NCBI GenBank assembly: GCA_027604685.1
Contig: JADHYX010000327.1
Coordinates: 1-25,581 of the forward strand
Reading direction: 5' to 3'
Source of the DNA: Lobulomyces angularis
Taxonomy: Eukaryota > Chytridiomycota > Chytridiomycetes > Lobulomycetales > Lobulomycetaceae
Length of the DNA stretch: 25,581 bases
This document shows, piece by piece, positions 9,962-21,100 of the stretch (position 1 is its first letter; every line of letters starts with the position of its first letter). Position numbers and translations under genes: made by a program. Below the pieces are notes generated by a model. It ran no database searches and was not told the DNA's origin. It worked only from the letters and a program-made list of their open reading frames with translations.

Positions 9962-12900
9962 ATGGTTAAAAAAAACTGTAATTGGAATAAAAAAAATGAA
10001 TCAAACAAAAACAGTTTATTAGCTTTTACCGATTTATTCGCATACGATGATTTGGCGTGTGATATTCTTTGTGATTCACTATTTTTAGGTTTTAGAACTC
10101 ATAAATTGAAGTCTTATGATAAAGAACATCCTGAAGAGCCTTATAAAAAATGGTTTAATACTGAGAGAAAATTATTCTCTAATATTTTGTTGGGAATTGT
10201 GCACTCGCACATTTGCTTTAATAAGAACGACGAAGTAACTGCGTTAAACAACTTGCTGGATTTAATACTTGAGAATCCTCATAAGTAAAAAAATATATAG
10301 AAATTTCTTATAACTGAATTTTGATTTAGTCTTTGTACAGAGCAACAGAAAATACAAATCAAGCCAATAATTCAACCATATCAAAACTTTATTCGAACTT
10401 TACCTGAAAAAAAGTTGAAAGATTTAAAAGCGTAAGAGTATACAGTGCAATACCAATTTAAATCTAATGATTATTTTTTTGGTTGTGTTAGTCATCTTGA
10501 AAAGTATTTGTTAATATACCATTCCAATGCTGGATTTGAATTAGATAGAACATATAGATATACTACCGAAACTAATAAAAAAGTCGAAACCTGTGTTTAT
10601 GCAACAAAACCTTGGAGAAAGGGAGACCAGATGAATTTTTGTTCTGGAATGGTGTGTTCATTAACGGACGAAGATGAAGCTGAACTGGAAAAGAGGGATT
10701 TTTCTCTAATGTACTCCACCAAATACGATACTACTAATTTATTCTTAGGACCAGGTATTAAAAAATTTGAAAATTTTTTATTTTTTTTAGCAAGATTTGC
10801 AAACCATGATTGCAAACCAAACGTTAAGGTTTTTACAAAAACCCATTTTATCTTAATTTTTAGTTTGTTCCTTCGGATAATGGGGGTATTCGATTTTATG
10901 TTTTGAAAGACATTAATATTGGAGAAGAAATATGTGTTTTTTACGGCCCTGATTATTTTGGTAAGGGAAACGCAGAGTGTATGTGTAGATCTTGTGAGCT
11001 GTAAATTTTTCTTGAATAATTATCAGCTTATATATTTTTTGCTGTTTTTTAGGGCATCACAAGGTCATTTTTATAATCCTGCATTGGCGGGCAGTAGTCA
11101 AAGGGAAACTTCGAGGACCAGAAAGAAAGTTTCAATCAATTACAACATAAATGATAAATTTAAATCATACAGCATGTCACCTGAAAAAAAAACAAATGAA
11201 AGTAAAAGCCATTTAATTTCCAGCTGTTTCGTATGCGGGGAACTAATAAGAGAAGAGACTAAGGATACTTCAGCCTTTTTGTCGCCATTAATCGATGATT
11301 ACTTTTATGAACACAGCTGTCCAAGGTGCATTAGACATTATAAGTTATTTAAGGTTATCTGGCCAGATCGTATTGAAAAGTACAGTGTTAGTTGGAAAAC
11401 GAAGTCTGCATTTAGCTTATCAGAAAACAAAAAATATATGTTGAGTTTCAGCACCAAGAATCCAGATGGTAACACCTGAAAAAATTGCAAATTTTTAAAA
11501 AAAGGAATAAAATAAATAATATAGTACCGAGATGGCAGCTGTCATGGGTGTTAAGGGACAATGAATGGTGGCCAGCTATAACAATACCAAAAGTTCTTTG
11601 CAAAGAATTTTCAGAATTGATTTCGTTTCAGCTGGAAGACAACCAAAAAACTGACGAAATAGTTGCGCTGTTTTTAGATTCTCCAATTTTTTTGATCTCA
11701 CATATAAATGCAGTGAAAAAATTTGTGCTAAACAACAAATTCTACTCAAATATTAAGAGAATTAGAAAAGAAAAATTGAAGGAAGTTATGAAGAAAAGTA
11801 TTTGTGACGAAGAGTTAGAAAAAATGTTTAACGAGAGAGAAGAAATTATTAACAGTTTGTCATTATTAAAAGGAAAAAATTTTACTCAGTTAAATCCAAG
11901 AAAGTGGATGAAGTGTGAAAAATTGATTAAAATATTTTTAAATCAAAATGAGGCAAATTTTGCAATTAAAAAACCAGTTAGTGTTTGTAATAGTGACAAG
12001 ACATATAATGGTATATAATTTTTTAATTTTATTAATGTGTATGGAATACGTAGAAGCTGATAATTTGCCACAGAGTACTACTTCCATTAATTTGAGATCC
12101 TCATCACGTAAGTTTATTTTAGGGAATTTTTATTTATTCATTTGATGATAGCACCAGCGAAAGTGCAAAACAAGCCAAAGGTTAATAATTTAAAAGATTT
12201 ACAAGTTTGCAGTATGCATATTTAATTTTTTCGAATTAAATCTTTTTTCTGCAATATTATATTTTTTAGATCATTGTAAAGCTTTTAAAAATCAAATGGT
12301 AGAAGGTGATAGAACAATTATATGCGAAAAATGTTTCAAAGCCAAATGTAAGAAGTGTCACAAATGCCTATGTCATTATGTTTATGTAGCTGATCGAAAT
12401 GAAGTTGAAGCACTTTCGAAAAGAACTGGCAATAATTTTTCTGAGGTTCTGAACCATGACGCCGATAAATCTGAAAGCCAACTTATAGATTCTCATAGTG
12501 AAACTTTACAGGAACACCTGACTAACAGTGGAGATTTAAGGCTTAGCGTTTTTGATAAAAACAATACTAATTGTGACGAAGGTGAGGGCAATAATCAGTA
12601 TCATGAACTTCATAATTGTGAACATAGGAAAATTGCAGTGGATAAGCACAAAGGAAAAAAGTTATGATAATAAACTTCTGGATAGTGATTTTAAATTGGA
12701 GGAAGATTTTTCTTCTGATTTAAGCGACGTTCCTAGCAGTTCCAATGACGAAACTGAAATGCTATCTGCAAAAATGCACAGAGGTGACAATTCTTAGCTA
12801 ATCAAAAAATTTTTATTCATAACTTTTTACCAGGGCACCTTCCACGTATAATTAATTAAATAAAGTAGTGTGATATTAAAAATAATAAAAATAAAAATTA

Positions 12901-13974
12901 CCGCTCTAGATAATTTGGCAGAAAAGAAAAACGCTAGAAAATTTATTTCTAAAAGGAAAAGGCAACCAAGAGTTGAAAAAATTTCCAGATACCAGCGTAG
13001 CAAGAAAAGGTCGAATTCTAGTTCGGGGGTGCTTCCCGTGGCTGCAGAAGGAGATTTAATAGTAAAATACACACCCTGGAACAAATTTTTTAGGATTGCA
13101 GACTGTTGTGGAAAAAAACCTCAGGCTCAATTCAAAAATCTTCGATGCTTCTCTAGGCATTATAATCTTAAACATAAATCAGCTACTAAAGCGACATTTT
13201 TATATATTATTGAGAAATATGGGGTATAAAATTTTTTTTTTAAAATTTTTAATTTTATTTTTCTTACAGGAAGAGGTAGAAATGCCCGCCAAAAATCATA
13301 CAGGCGAAAATATAGCTTTTGAATCATATGGCGGACTTGTGTGTGAAGTATTTAATGCAACTATTATAGTTTTTTTATTCCTATTTTGAAGGAAAACAGA
13401 CAATATAAAAAAATTAACCGAAGAGTAAGTCGTTCAACGACAAGTACTATAGAACCGTTGTGGCAAAGGAGCATTCCAATAAGTAGAACTGGCACCATAA
13501 CAAATTGCATTCCTGAAAAACACGAAAAATATAATGACATTGCAAAAAATATTATAAATGCCAGTTTTGATAACAAAAATGCTAACGTAATTTACAATCT
13601 TCGTAATCCAACTAATTTTTTTAATGAAAAAAGGTTTTAATTTTAACTCAAGAAACTATGGGGCAAAATGTATGTATGACGGATTTAGTTTTTTTTTAAT
13701 TAACACTTCGTTAATCAAGATTGTGAAAAAAAAATATACAGAAGAAAAAAGTGGAAGCAAGGTTTTTGATCTGAGTTTATTAACGGTGCAGGACTCTCGT
13801 GACAATTCCCCATCAGGAATCGCTAATCGATTAGTGAAAAGAAAAAGAAAAACTCAGGAACGAAGCATTAGAAAGGTTTGTTTTTAAAATTAACTTCCTT
13901 TAAATATTACAAATTAGTCAGTGAGGGTTCAAAAGGAGACTAAAAATGAAGTTTTGCAAAATACAGAACATTAA
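9962..13974 (+). CDS. SET9: SET9/KMT5-type histone H4K20 methyltransferase fused to a PWWP-like domain and zinc-binding motifs
   Basis: Sixteen exons keep frame: 9962-10284, 10330-10431, 10492-10754, 10791-10828, 10864-11000, 11053-11468, 11525-12010, 12054-12107, 12152-12211, 12270-12581, 12628-12783, 12910-13223, 13270-13347, 13392-13633, 13689-13875, 13918-13974; about 1074 residues. The N-terminus (LLAFTDLFAYDDLACDIL) is Set9-like. SET core: GPARFANHDCKPN (about 229-241), GEEICVFYG (262-270) and post-SET CMCRSC (281-286). A zinc ribbon follows (CFVC 346-349, CPRC.RHYKLF 377-387), as in fungal Set9. Then come a PWWP-like domain (about 428-500; WVLRDNEWWPAITIP), a cysteine cluster (626-661), a basic tract (793-817) and a C2H2-like finger (848-871). 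The family methylates histone H4 Lys20 in the nucleus. Single-gene status beyond 12783 rests on frame continuity; an end at 12860 is possible. Confidence 0.88.
13762..13791 (+). other. possible 30-nt in-frame intron inside the SET9 gene
   Basis: The segment starts GTTTTTG and ends GGTGCAG, with a branch-like TTATTAAC near its 3' end. It is 30 nt long and free of stops, so it can be spliced or translated (VFDLSLLTVQ). An intron of the same length is required in the HMG-box gene (20875-20904), which makes splicing plausible. The encoded protein would then be ten residues shorter. Confidence 0.4.
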
Positions 13975-14253
13975 TTTTAACTGTATTGTGAATAATATTT
14001 AAGGATTAAAAAATAATACTAGATTGTATATAATTGAGGTTAAAGTAACTGGAATAAAATTTTTAAACCTATTAATTGTGATAGTAATTGATTACAAATC
14101 CAGAAGTTTCTGCAAAATTTTGTAATTCATTCTATAAGCGCTGGGTATTTTTTATGATGAAATTTCGGAAATGCGGTTTATTAAAAAAAAAAATATAAAA
14201 CAAAACCAGATTAATAACTAGCTTATCACCGTCATTCATAAAAAAAAATTTTA

Positions 14254-15340
14254 ATGAAAAATATATTGATAACTGGTGCTAGTTCAGGTATGCATTCATA
14301 GTACTTCGACGCTTTAACCCAAAATTAGGAATTGGAAAAAGCTTGGCTTTAGAATACGCTAGTAGAGCATCTAGTATAAATCAAATTACATTATTACTAA
14401 CAGCAAGGAGATTAAACTATTTGGTTCAACTGAAGGAGGAAATTGAAAAAAAATTCTCAGAAACTGTTAGAGTGGAAGTTGAGGTTTTAGATGTAACTAA
14501 TTATGAACAAGTTTTTAAAGTGTTTGATTACTTTGTTAATAAAGTTGGCGTTATACACACAGTAATATTGAAAAAAATTTTTACACAATTGTGAAAGTAT
14601 AAAAAATAGGTGATAGTTAACGCTGGAATTGGGCAACCACTTAATTTAATCGGGTCTAAAAGTGTTTTTAAGGAACAAAAAGCTATTATTGAAACTAATT
14701 TGCTAGGGGCTATGGCTTGTATTAACGTTGCCATTGAGCATTTTAGAAAATCCTTCGATAAAGGTGGGAAATTGAAAAAATTTATTGATTTTTGTAACTT
14801 ATCATTAAAAGGTTCTGACTTCAGGCTGGTTGGTATCTCTTCTATTGTTGAGGCGATTGGATTGCCAACAGCTGCCTCCTACTCAGCTTCAAAAGTAGCT
14901 CTGACAAATTATCTGAATGCGTTGCAAGTTGAAACTTATTACGAAGATATTACAGTTACAATTGTAATTATTTCCACATATTTTTTTACTTTAAATAAAA
15001 ATGTGATAAATTTCTAAAAATTTGTTTGTAAAGATTTCTCCAGGGTTTATCGATACTCCAATGAGCCAGGATCCATCTGTTATAGACGAAAGAGTTTTTT
15101 GTAAGAATATTATTATAAAATTGAATAATTTTTAACAAAAAAATAACTGTAGTAATTTCTGATACAGACGGTGCTAAAAGAATGTATGATGTGATAAATA
15201 AAAAAACTATGAAGGCATTTATTCCATATTTTCCATGGACAGTGCTTGCATTTCTGCTCAAATTTGTTCCAATTTTTGTAATTGCATTTTTTTGGAACTT
15301 TCATTTAAAATATTTGAAGAAAAATATAAAGAAGGATTAA
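14254..15340 (+). CDS. short-chain dehydrogenase/reductase with hydrophobic C-terminus
   Basis: Five exons keep frame: 14254-14287, 14329-14561, 14610-14963, 15034-15100, 15153-15340; 291 residues. It is a classical SDR with a Rossmann fold. The cofactor loop is TGASSGIG (7-14); other motifs are NAG (93-95), catalytic Asn in ETNLLG (119), Ser167, YSASK with Tyr180 and Lys184, and SPGFIDTPMS after the active site. The C-terminus (FIPYFPWTVLAFLLKFVP, then IFVIAFFW and a lysine tail) looks like a membrane anchor. This FPW..LA.LL.LLP-type ending is common in a group of bacterial SDRs, so a bacterial origin is possible but untested. 3-ketodihydrosphingosine reductase is an alternative, but the NAGIG and PGFIDTPM spellings fit it less well. 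The substrate is unknown. An insertion of about 20 residues (140-159) precedes the active-site Ser. Confidence 0.85.
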
Positions 15341-15432
15341 TGTTAAGTTTGAAGTTTTTTTTTTTTTTTTGATTTGTTTTAAAGAATTTTAGATTTAAAT
15401 TTGCATAATAAAATTTTTTTTTTTTTTTTTTT

Positions 15433-15442
15433 NNNNNNNNNN
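15433..15442. other. assembly gap (10 N)
   Basis: Ten Ns follow a long T run and lie between the SDR and ESF2 genes. The T run likely stalled assembly, and the true gap length is unknown. Confidence 0.99.
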
Positions 15443-15528
15443 ACAAAGAAAAACTGTATACTATTAATAAAACTTGGACTTATATAAATAAAAAATTTAA
15501 ATTCAATTTTGCAATTTTTTTATATATA

Positions 15529-16647
15529 ATGGAAAAGGATATAAGACTTGATATTGAATCTGATTTTGAGGAAGAGTCCGAATTACAAATTTCAGAAAAT
15601 ACTTCTCCAAAAATTGAAGAGGATGAGTATTCAGAAGTAGATGAAGAGGTGTTAAGTGATAGTAATTCCCATAACAGTGAAGAAAATAGCATTAGGGAGG
15701 ATTTTGATGGAAATTTTGACTTTAGTGATGTAGTTACCCAAAAAAAACCGATTACAGTTGACCAATTAAAAAAATTTAATAGCAAAATAAATAAATCCGG
15801 TGTCGTTTATTTAGTAAGTATAAGTTTTATTTTTTTTTTATATTTTTTTCTAATAGAAAATTTTATTTATTTTAGTCAAAAATTCCTCCATTTATGAAGC
15901 CAATTAAATTGAAGCAACTGTTATCAAAGTTTGGTGAGATTGGAAGAGTATTTTTGGAACCAGAGGACAGTAAAATAACAAAAAGAAGAATAAAGTATAA
16001 AGGGAATAAGAGGCAAAATTTTGTAGAAGTATGTATAAAAGTATAAAAATTTTATATTTTTTTTTTTTCAAAGGGATGGGTTGAATTTGCGGATAAAAAG
16101 GTTGCTAGACAGGTAGCAGAAATGCTAAATGGACAAATAATTGGAGGAAAAAAGAGAAATTTTTACCACGATGATATATGGAATATAAAGTATTTACCCA
16201 GATTTAAATGGGACCACTTAACCGAACAAGTTGCTTATGAACATGTTAGCAATTAAAAAATATTAAATTTTTTACACCTAACATTGATTTTTATTGCAGG
16301 CTGTAAAAGATCAAAAAGTAAGGCAGGAAACAAGCCAAGCGAAGAAGGAAACGAAACTGTATATGTCAAATGTTGCAAAAGGAAAAATGATAGAAAGTAT
16401 TGAAGCCAAGAAAAAAAAAAAAAGGGAAAAGTTCAACACTGATAACGGCAATAATCAAAGTGAAAAAAGAAAAGCTGATGATGTTATCGATCTTAAATTA
16501 AAAATAAATGAAGAAGTTTCAAATAAATTAGAAAAAGAGAAATTTAAGAGAAGTTTTAAGCAGAGAAGAGTTTTTAATAGCGACAACGATCAAACTAAAA
16601 TTGTCAGTGAAAAAAGATCAAAGGTTTTATCTAAAATTTTTAATTGA
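15529..16647 (+). CDS. ESF2: ESF2/ABT1 family pre-18S rRNA processing factor
   Basis: Four exons keep frame: 15529-15813, 15876-16028, 16074-16244, 16300-16647; 318 residues. An acidic N-terminus of about 80 residues (Glu/Ser/Asp-rich) precedes an RRM-like domain at about 92-200. The domain contains the family signatures GVVYLSKIPPFMKP, KLKQLLSKFGEIGRV, NFVEGWVEFADKKVA, GGKKRNFYHDDIWNIKYLP and KWDHLTEQVAYE. A basic tail rich in Lys/Glu follows, predicted helical. Yeast Esf2 acts in the nucleolus in the small-subunit processome and stimulates the helicase Dbp8. The third intron uses a weak donor (GTTAGC) but is required to reach the QETSQAKKE motif. The gene converges on THG1, with 107 bp between the stop codons. 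Confidence 0.93.
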
Positions 16648-16754
16648 GTTATGCATAAAGCACAATATCTGTAATTTATACATTTTACAAAAATTATTTC
16701 AATATAGTAGAATTCTACAAACACCAGTTTAGCAGCACTGCTTTTCGATCATAT

Positions 16755-17766
16755 TCATGCAGACTTGAAAATTTCAGGATTTTCTTTCCAGAATTTATCA
16801 TTAATAATATCTACGTGATCCATTTTAATAACTGATTTTACTCTTGAAATATTTGAATCACTTTTTGTCAGTAGCTCATTTTTTCTATACAAAACTGTGC
16901 CCTTCTTATAAATCTCTTCAATATTATTATAGTTTATTCCAAATTTGCTAAACAACATTTCATTTTTCATTCCACTATCTGTATCTTTTAAAATATCCTG
17001 AGCTTCCGAAACTGTCTTCGGACTACTTTCATCTTGAACAAGACACCAAAATATGGTATTATACTAGAGAATTTGAAGGAAAAAAAACATTAGTATCACA
17101 AGAGAAAAAAGGAATTTTTTACCAAGTTATTTATATGACAGTCCGCACATCTCCAAGACATGTAATCTCTCAAGTTTTCTAAACTTGGATATATCACAGC
17201 TCTACTGTCAAAGCTAGGCAAATATTGCAGTTCCACTGCAGAAAAATATTTTGACCAATTAAAAACATAATTTGCTGTGAACAGTGAAGTAATCAAGCTA
17301 ACCAATTTCGATTCCCTTCTCTTGTAAATTTTACAGTTTTTGTCAAAAACAAAGCTATATTCATCACTTTGTCCATACGCTATTCTTATATCCTGAAATT
17401 CTTCCATCACCTAATAGGGAAAAAATTTGTCGATAATTTTATACAACAATAAATTGGCTTTTTTATAAAAAATAAAAATTTTGATCTTAGAACAAAATGC
17501 TGCGATTACATAAAATATTACCTTCATTGCAGCCAAATTAGCCAAATCTAAAGCTCTTCTATCATTTGGTTTTTTAAAATTATGAATAGAAGTAAATCTG
17601 TGAAATGAATGTCCGTCTATTCTAATTACTATGTAACAATTTGGTAGTAGAGATTGGAAGGATTCAAATTTCTTAACATACTCAAATTTAGTACTAAAAT
17701 TAAAAAATGATTGTTAAATTTAAGTTATATTGAAAATTAAAGTTCTTAACAACCTTACCAAGCCAT
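16755..17766 (-). CDS. THG1: tRNA-His guanylyltransferase
   Basis: Four exons on the minus strand keep frame: 17766-17759, 17693-17522, 17410-17123, 17063-16755; 258 residues, a normal Thg1 length. Thg1 adds the extra G(-1) to the 5' end of tRNA-His by 3'-5' polymerisation, which histidyl-tRNA synthetase needs. Catalytic metal-binding residues are visible: Asp29 in RIDGHSFHRF, and Asp76/Glu77 in AYGQSDEYSFVF. Other family blocks are SLFTANYVFNWSKYF, FDSRAVIYPSLENLRDYMSWR, DCHINNLYNTIFW (152-162) and NEMLFSKFGINYNN. The first coding exon is only 8 nt (ATGGCTTG), chosen because it restores the usual short N-terminus before KFEYVKKFE. The C-terminal 40 residues are less conserved. Confidence 0.95.
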
Positions 17767-18110
17767 ACTACCGTAAATTCGAAACTTTTAATTCAAAATA
17801 ATTGAAAAAAATAAAAAAATGAAAATAAATTAAAATAAAAATTTTTAACCAATTTTAATAGCAAAATATAATAATAATATAATAATAATAATAGTAATAA
17901 TGATAATAATAATAATAATTATCATAGTAATATAGTAATAATGATAAAAAGAATAATAATAATAGACAAATAATAATAAATATAGTATGAAAAATACGTG
18001 TTTCATAGTAAATTTTTTTTTTTTAAATTAGTTATTTACAAAATTTTATCGAATCCATGCAAAATCCCATAGCAAATAGTTTTAATTATCTTTATTTATA
18101 AATATTTTTT
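17767..18110. repeat. TAA/ATA microsatellite between THG1 and the HMG-box gene
   Basis: An interrupted trinucleotide array (AAT/TAA units with occasional TAG or TGA variants) fills about 17865-17990 of this 344-bp spacer. No gene is present. The array lies between the THG1 start codon and the stop codon of the HMG-box gene, so the THG1 promoter must be in or next to it. Confidence 0.85.
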
Positions 18111-21100
18111 TTATACTCCATTTAAACTTGGGAACAATTCAAAGTTTTTTTCACACTCATAAAATTCAATTTCAGGTGTTGGATATAATTTTGAATTGTC
18201 AATTAAATTATTAACAGGTGCAATTAAATTATTACATTTGCCCAATTGGTTATTTTCATTAAAGTTCAAAAAGATAAAATCTCCTTTACTGATTGACTCT
18301 TTTGTTCTACATTTAGTTTCAGAAGGTTCTATCTTTACATTAGAATCTGTTACATTACCTTTTAAAAATACGTAATCGTCCTGCCTTAAATCAAAAAAAC
18401 CTTTTTTAAATATAGAACCATTATCCACCTCTCCTTCAGCATTTACTCTCTCAAGTTTTATACCTGAGAAACCTGCTTCTCCTTCCTTAACCTCATTTAA
18501 AACTTCATTGTTTACTTCAGAGGAAGTTGACAGTGAAGAACTTGATTTTAAAAGTAGCGTGTGCAATCTGTCTCTATTAAAATAGCCAGAAATTTCAGAC
18601 TTTTTAGAGTCACTGATATTAATTTTTATCTCTTGACACTCAGAACTATTACCATTGACCGTAACGCTACTTCCTTGACTTTTCGAGTAATTTAGTGACT
18701 TCGAATTCAAATTTTTTTTATTAACAAAATTTTTCCGTTTCTTTAACATTTTAGAAGCAGTAGCTGTGGCTACACCGTTTGCGAAATCTGAATCATTTTC
18801 AAGACTTGAGACAATGCTATAAGATAAAAGATTATCTTTGGAAGATAAATTACTGGAAGGAGGTCGTTGCACTCCATTAATTGCAGCTATTTGACTAATT
18901 GGCGACACTGGCCTTAAAACTCTTTCTTTTAAAGAATCTTCGAGGTTTGATGGAAGGACCTCCCAGGAATTAGCGGAAACTGAAAGCATCGACCCCAAAG
19001 AATCAACTTGTTTCTCATAAGGTTGTTCCAAGCCATTAGATTTTGGTAATTTTGAGTCATCCTTAAAATTATGTTTCATTTCTTGACTCTTAATTTCCTT
19101 ACTTACTCGTTGTTTTTGAGATGAAAAAGACTTTGTTGTATCTGCAATTTTTTTAATGTCACTAAAAGACGGTGAGGCAACGGGAGATGGTAAAAAACTT
19201 GCTGGAGATGAATAAGATCTTACAGGAGTTGACATCTGAAAATTATTTTTAACACTGGAATCCGAAACTGGTGAAACGTAAAAGTTGTTCGGATAGTTGC
19301 TGTAGAATTGGTTAACGACGAAGGCTTTCATTTCGGGTAAAGGTCTTTTGTAAACGTGAGGAACAGACATACGGCCAAGTTTATGCTTCCCTGTGGCACT
19401 ATTATTGAAATTTAAGTGTAAATAGTTGTTTGCTGCAATTTCGCTATTTTCCAAAAACTGCAGAGAATAGTAGTTTGTAGATTCGCAATCTACTGCAACA
19501 TCATTAAAAACTGAATCGCAAGTATCGTTTTTATTTTCTTTTAACAAAGCAGGGTCAGATGCAGTGAGACTTGCTTTGGAAATTTCAGGACTCAATATCT
19601 TTTCAACAAAAAAATTTGTAGGATCTAATGGATCAAAATCTATCAAGTCTTTTTCCTCAAATGAAACTTCATTTATAACATTAACTGCTGCTGTCGTTGG
19701 TGACTCGATTGCTGGATCAGCCTTAAGTTCCTCCAACTCCGATAAATCTGCATCATTGTTAAACCCATCAGCATTTTCATTACAGTCAGGGGAAAGGTTT
19801 GCATCTTCAAAACTGCTTTTCTCATAATTTGAAACGTCGAATAACAAATCCAACTTCTTTCCATCTTCTACCTTATTTAATAACAATATGTCAAAAGGGG
19901 TGGGAGTAAACTCAGATGTGACATTTTTATTCATCATTGCTTTTAATGTGCCGTGGTGGTCTGGTAAGCTGGACGATCTATTCTCTATATTTGAATCACT
20001 GAAACTTAATTTGCTTGCTACAGTAGGTGGGCTATTTTGATCTTCAGTATTATTATATAAACCGTTCCTGCCCTTTCTTTCAGTTTTAAATGGTACTAAT
20101 TTTCTTGATTTTTTCTGTATTGGCTCAAAGTCAACATCATTTACATCATCATCAATATCCGAGATGTTCAGAAAACTCATGCTTCTTTTAGAACCACTAC
20201 TGTATTTTTTTTTGTCTTCTTTTTTTATAAGCAAGTCATCGTTACTGGTGGCCAGACTAGTGGAATAGATGGTTTTTTTTTTTTTTTGCTTTGGTTGAAT
20301 TTTCTTTATTTTCTTTTGCTTTGGCTTTGGACAATACTTGTAATCAGGATGTTTAATCATGTGTTTTCTTTTTTCTTCAAGAGCTTTTTTATGATAAATT
20401 GACTTAACGGTGGCGTTTTCTTTTTTCCACTAAATTTAATTTTTTAAGTGTGTTAAAAAAAAAAAATTGATATACCATTTCTGCTACAAGTTTGCTAATG
20501 GAACCATGGCTTTCTTTAGGGTATTTTTGTATCATTTCATTTTTTTTTTCATGCTTGTAGATAAAGAAGCAATTTGGTGGCCTTTTTGGATGGTTCAATT
20601 CGTTTTTTTTACAAGAGGATGGAAAGAGCTAATTTAACACAATTAGCTTAAAAAACATTTATACTTAAAAAAAAAATCATTTCAAATATTTTAACATTTC
20701 AATAATTTTATTGTATTGTAGGAAAGTTGCTGTGACACAAAAGTATCTTTACAACTTCAATGTCACACAACTTTTGCAATGAAATATCATCAACTGCTAG
20801 ATTAACCCTCTCATTTCATTTCTCATCATATTACCGCAACTGTCAGCTGCAGTTATCTCAGCTAAACTCTCTCTCTAAAAAACAAAAAATAAAAATAAAA
20901 ATACCAATTCAGTGTCAGCTTCTCCTTCATTCAAAGTGCTTAATTGATCAAAAGAGGAGTTATCATCGTTGTATAAAGTGGTATCCTATATAAGATTATT
21001 TTTTTTTTTTTGGGATTAAAATAAATTAATTTCAACTAATGCTTGTGACTTACCATTGGTATTGTCGGTTGATCAGAAAATTCAATAAGACTTAACGAGT

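Noticed and set aside
10433..10435. In-frame TAA inside the SET9 coding region, suggesting a pseudogene or altered genetic code
   Set aside because: An intron 10432-10491 (GTAAGA...GTTAG) removes it and joins KDLKA directly to HLEKYLLIY, which fits the Set9 family. TAA also serves as a normal terminator in other genes here.
12827..13084. Minus-strand hydrophobic frame of 85 codons
   Set aside because: It is antisense to the basic, Lys/Arg-rich SET9 exon; antisense of Lys/Arg codons yields Phe/Leu-rich frames.
17865..17990. CRISPR-like or centromere-like array
   Set aside because: The units are simple AAT/TAA trinucleotides without spacers: an ordinary microsatellite.
19564..19864. Open frames opposite or overlapping the large HMG exon
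   Set aside because: They are shadows of the long, biased Ser/Asn/Asp-rich coding exon in other frames, with no start context or family features.
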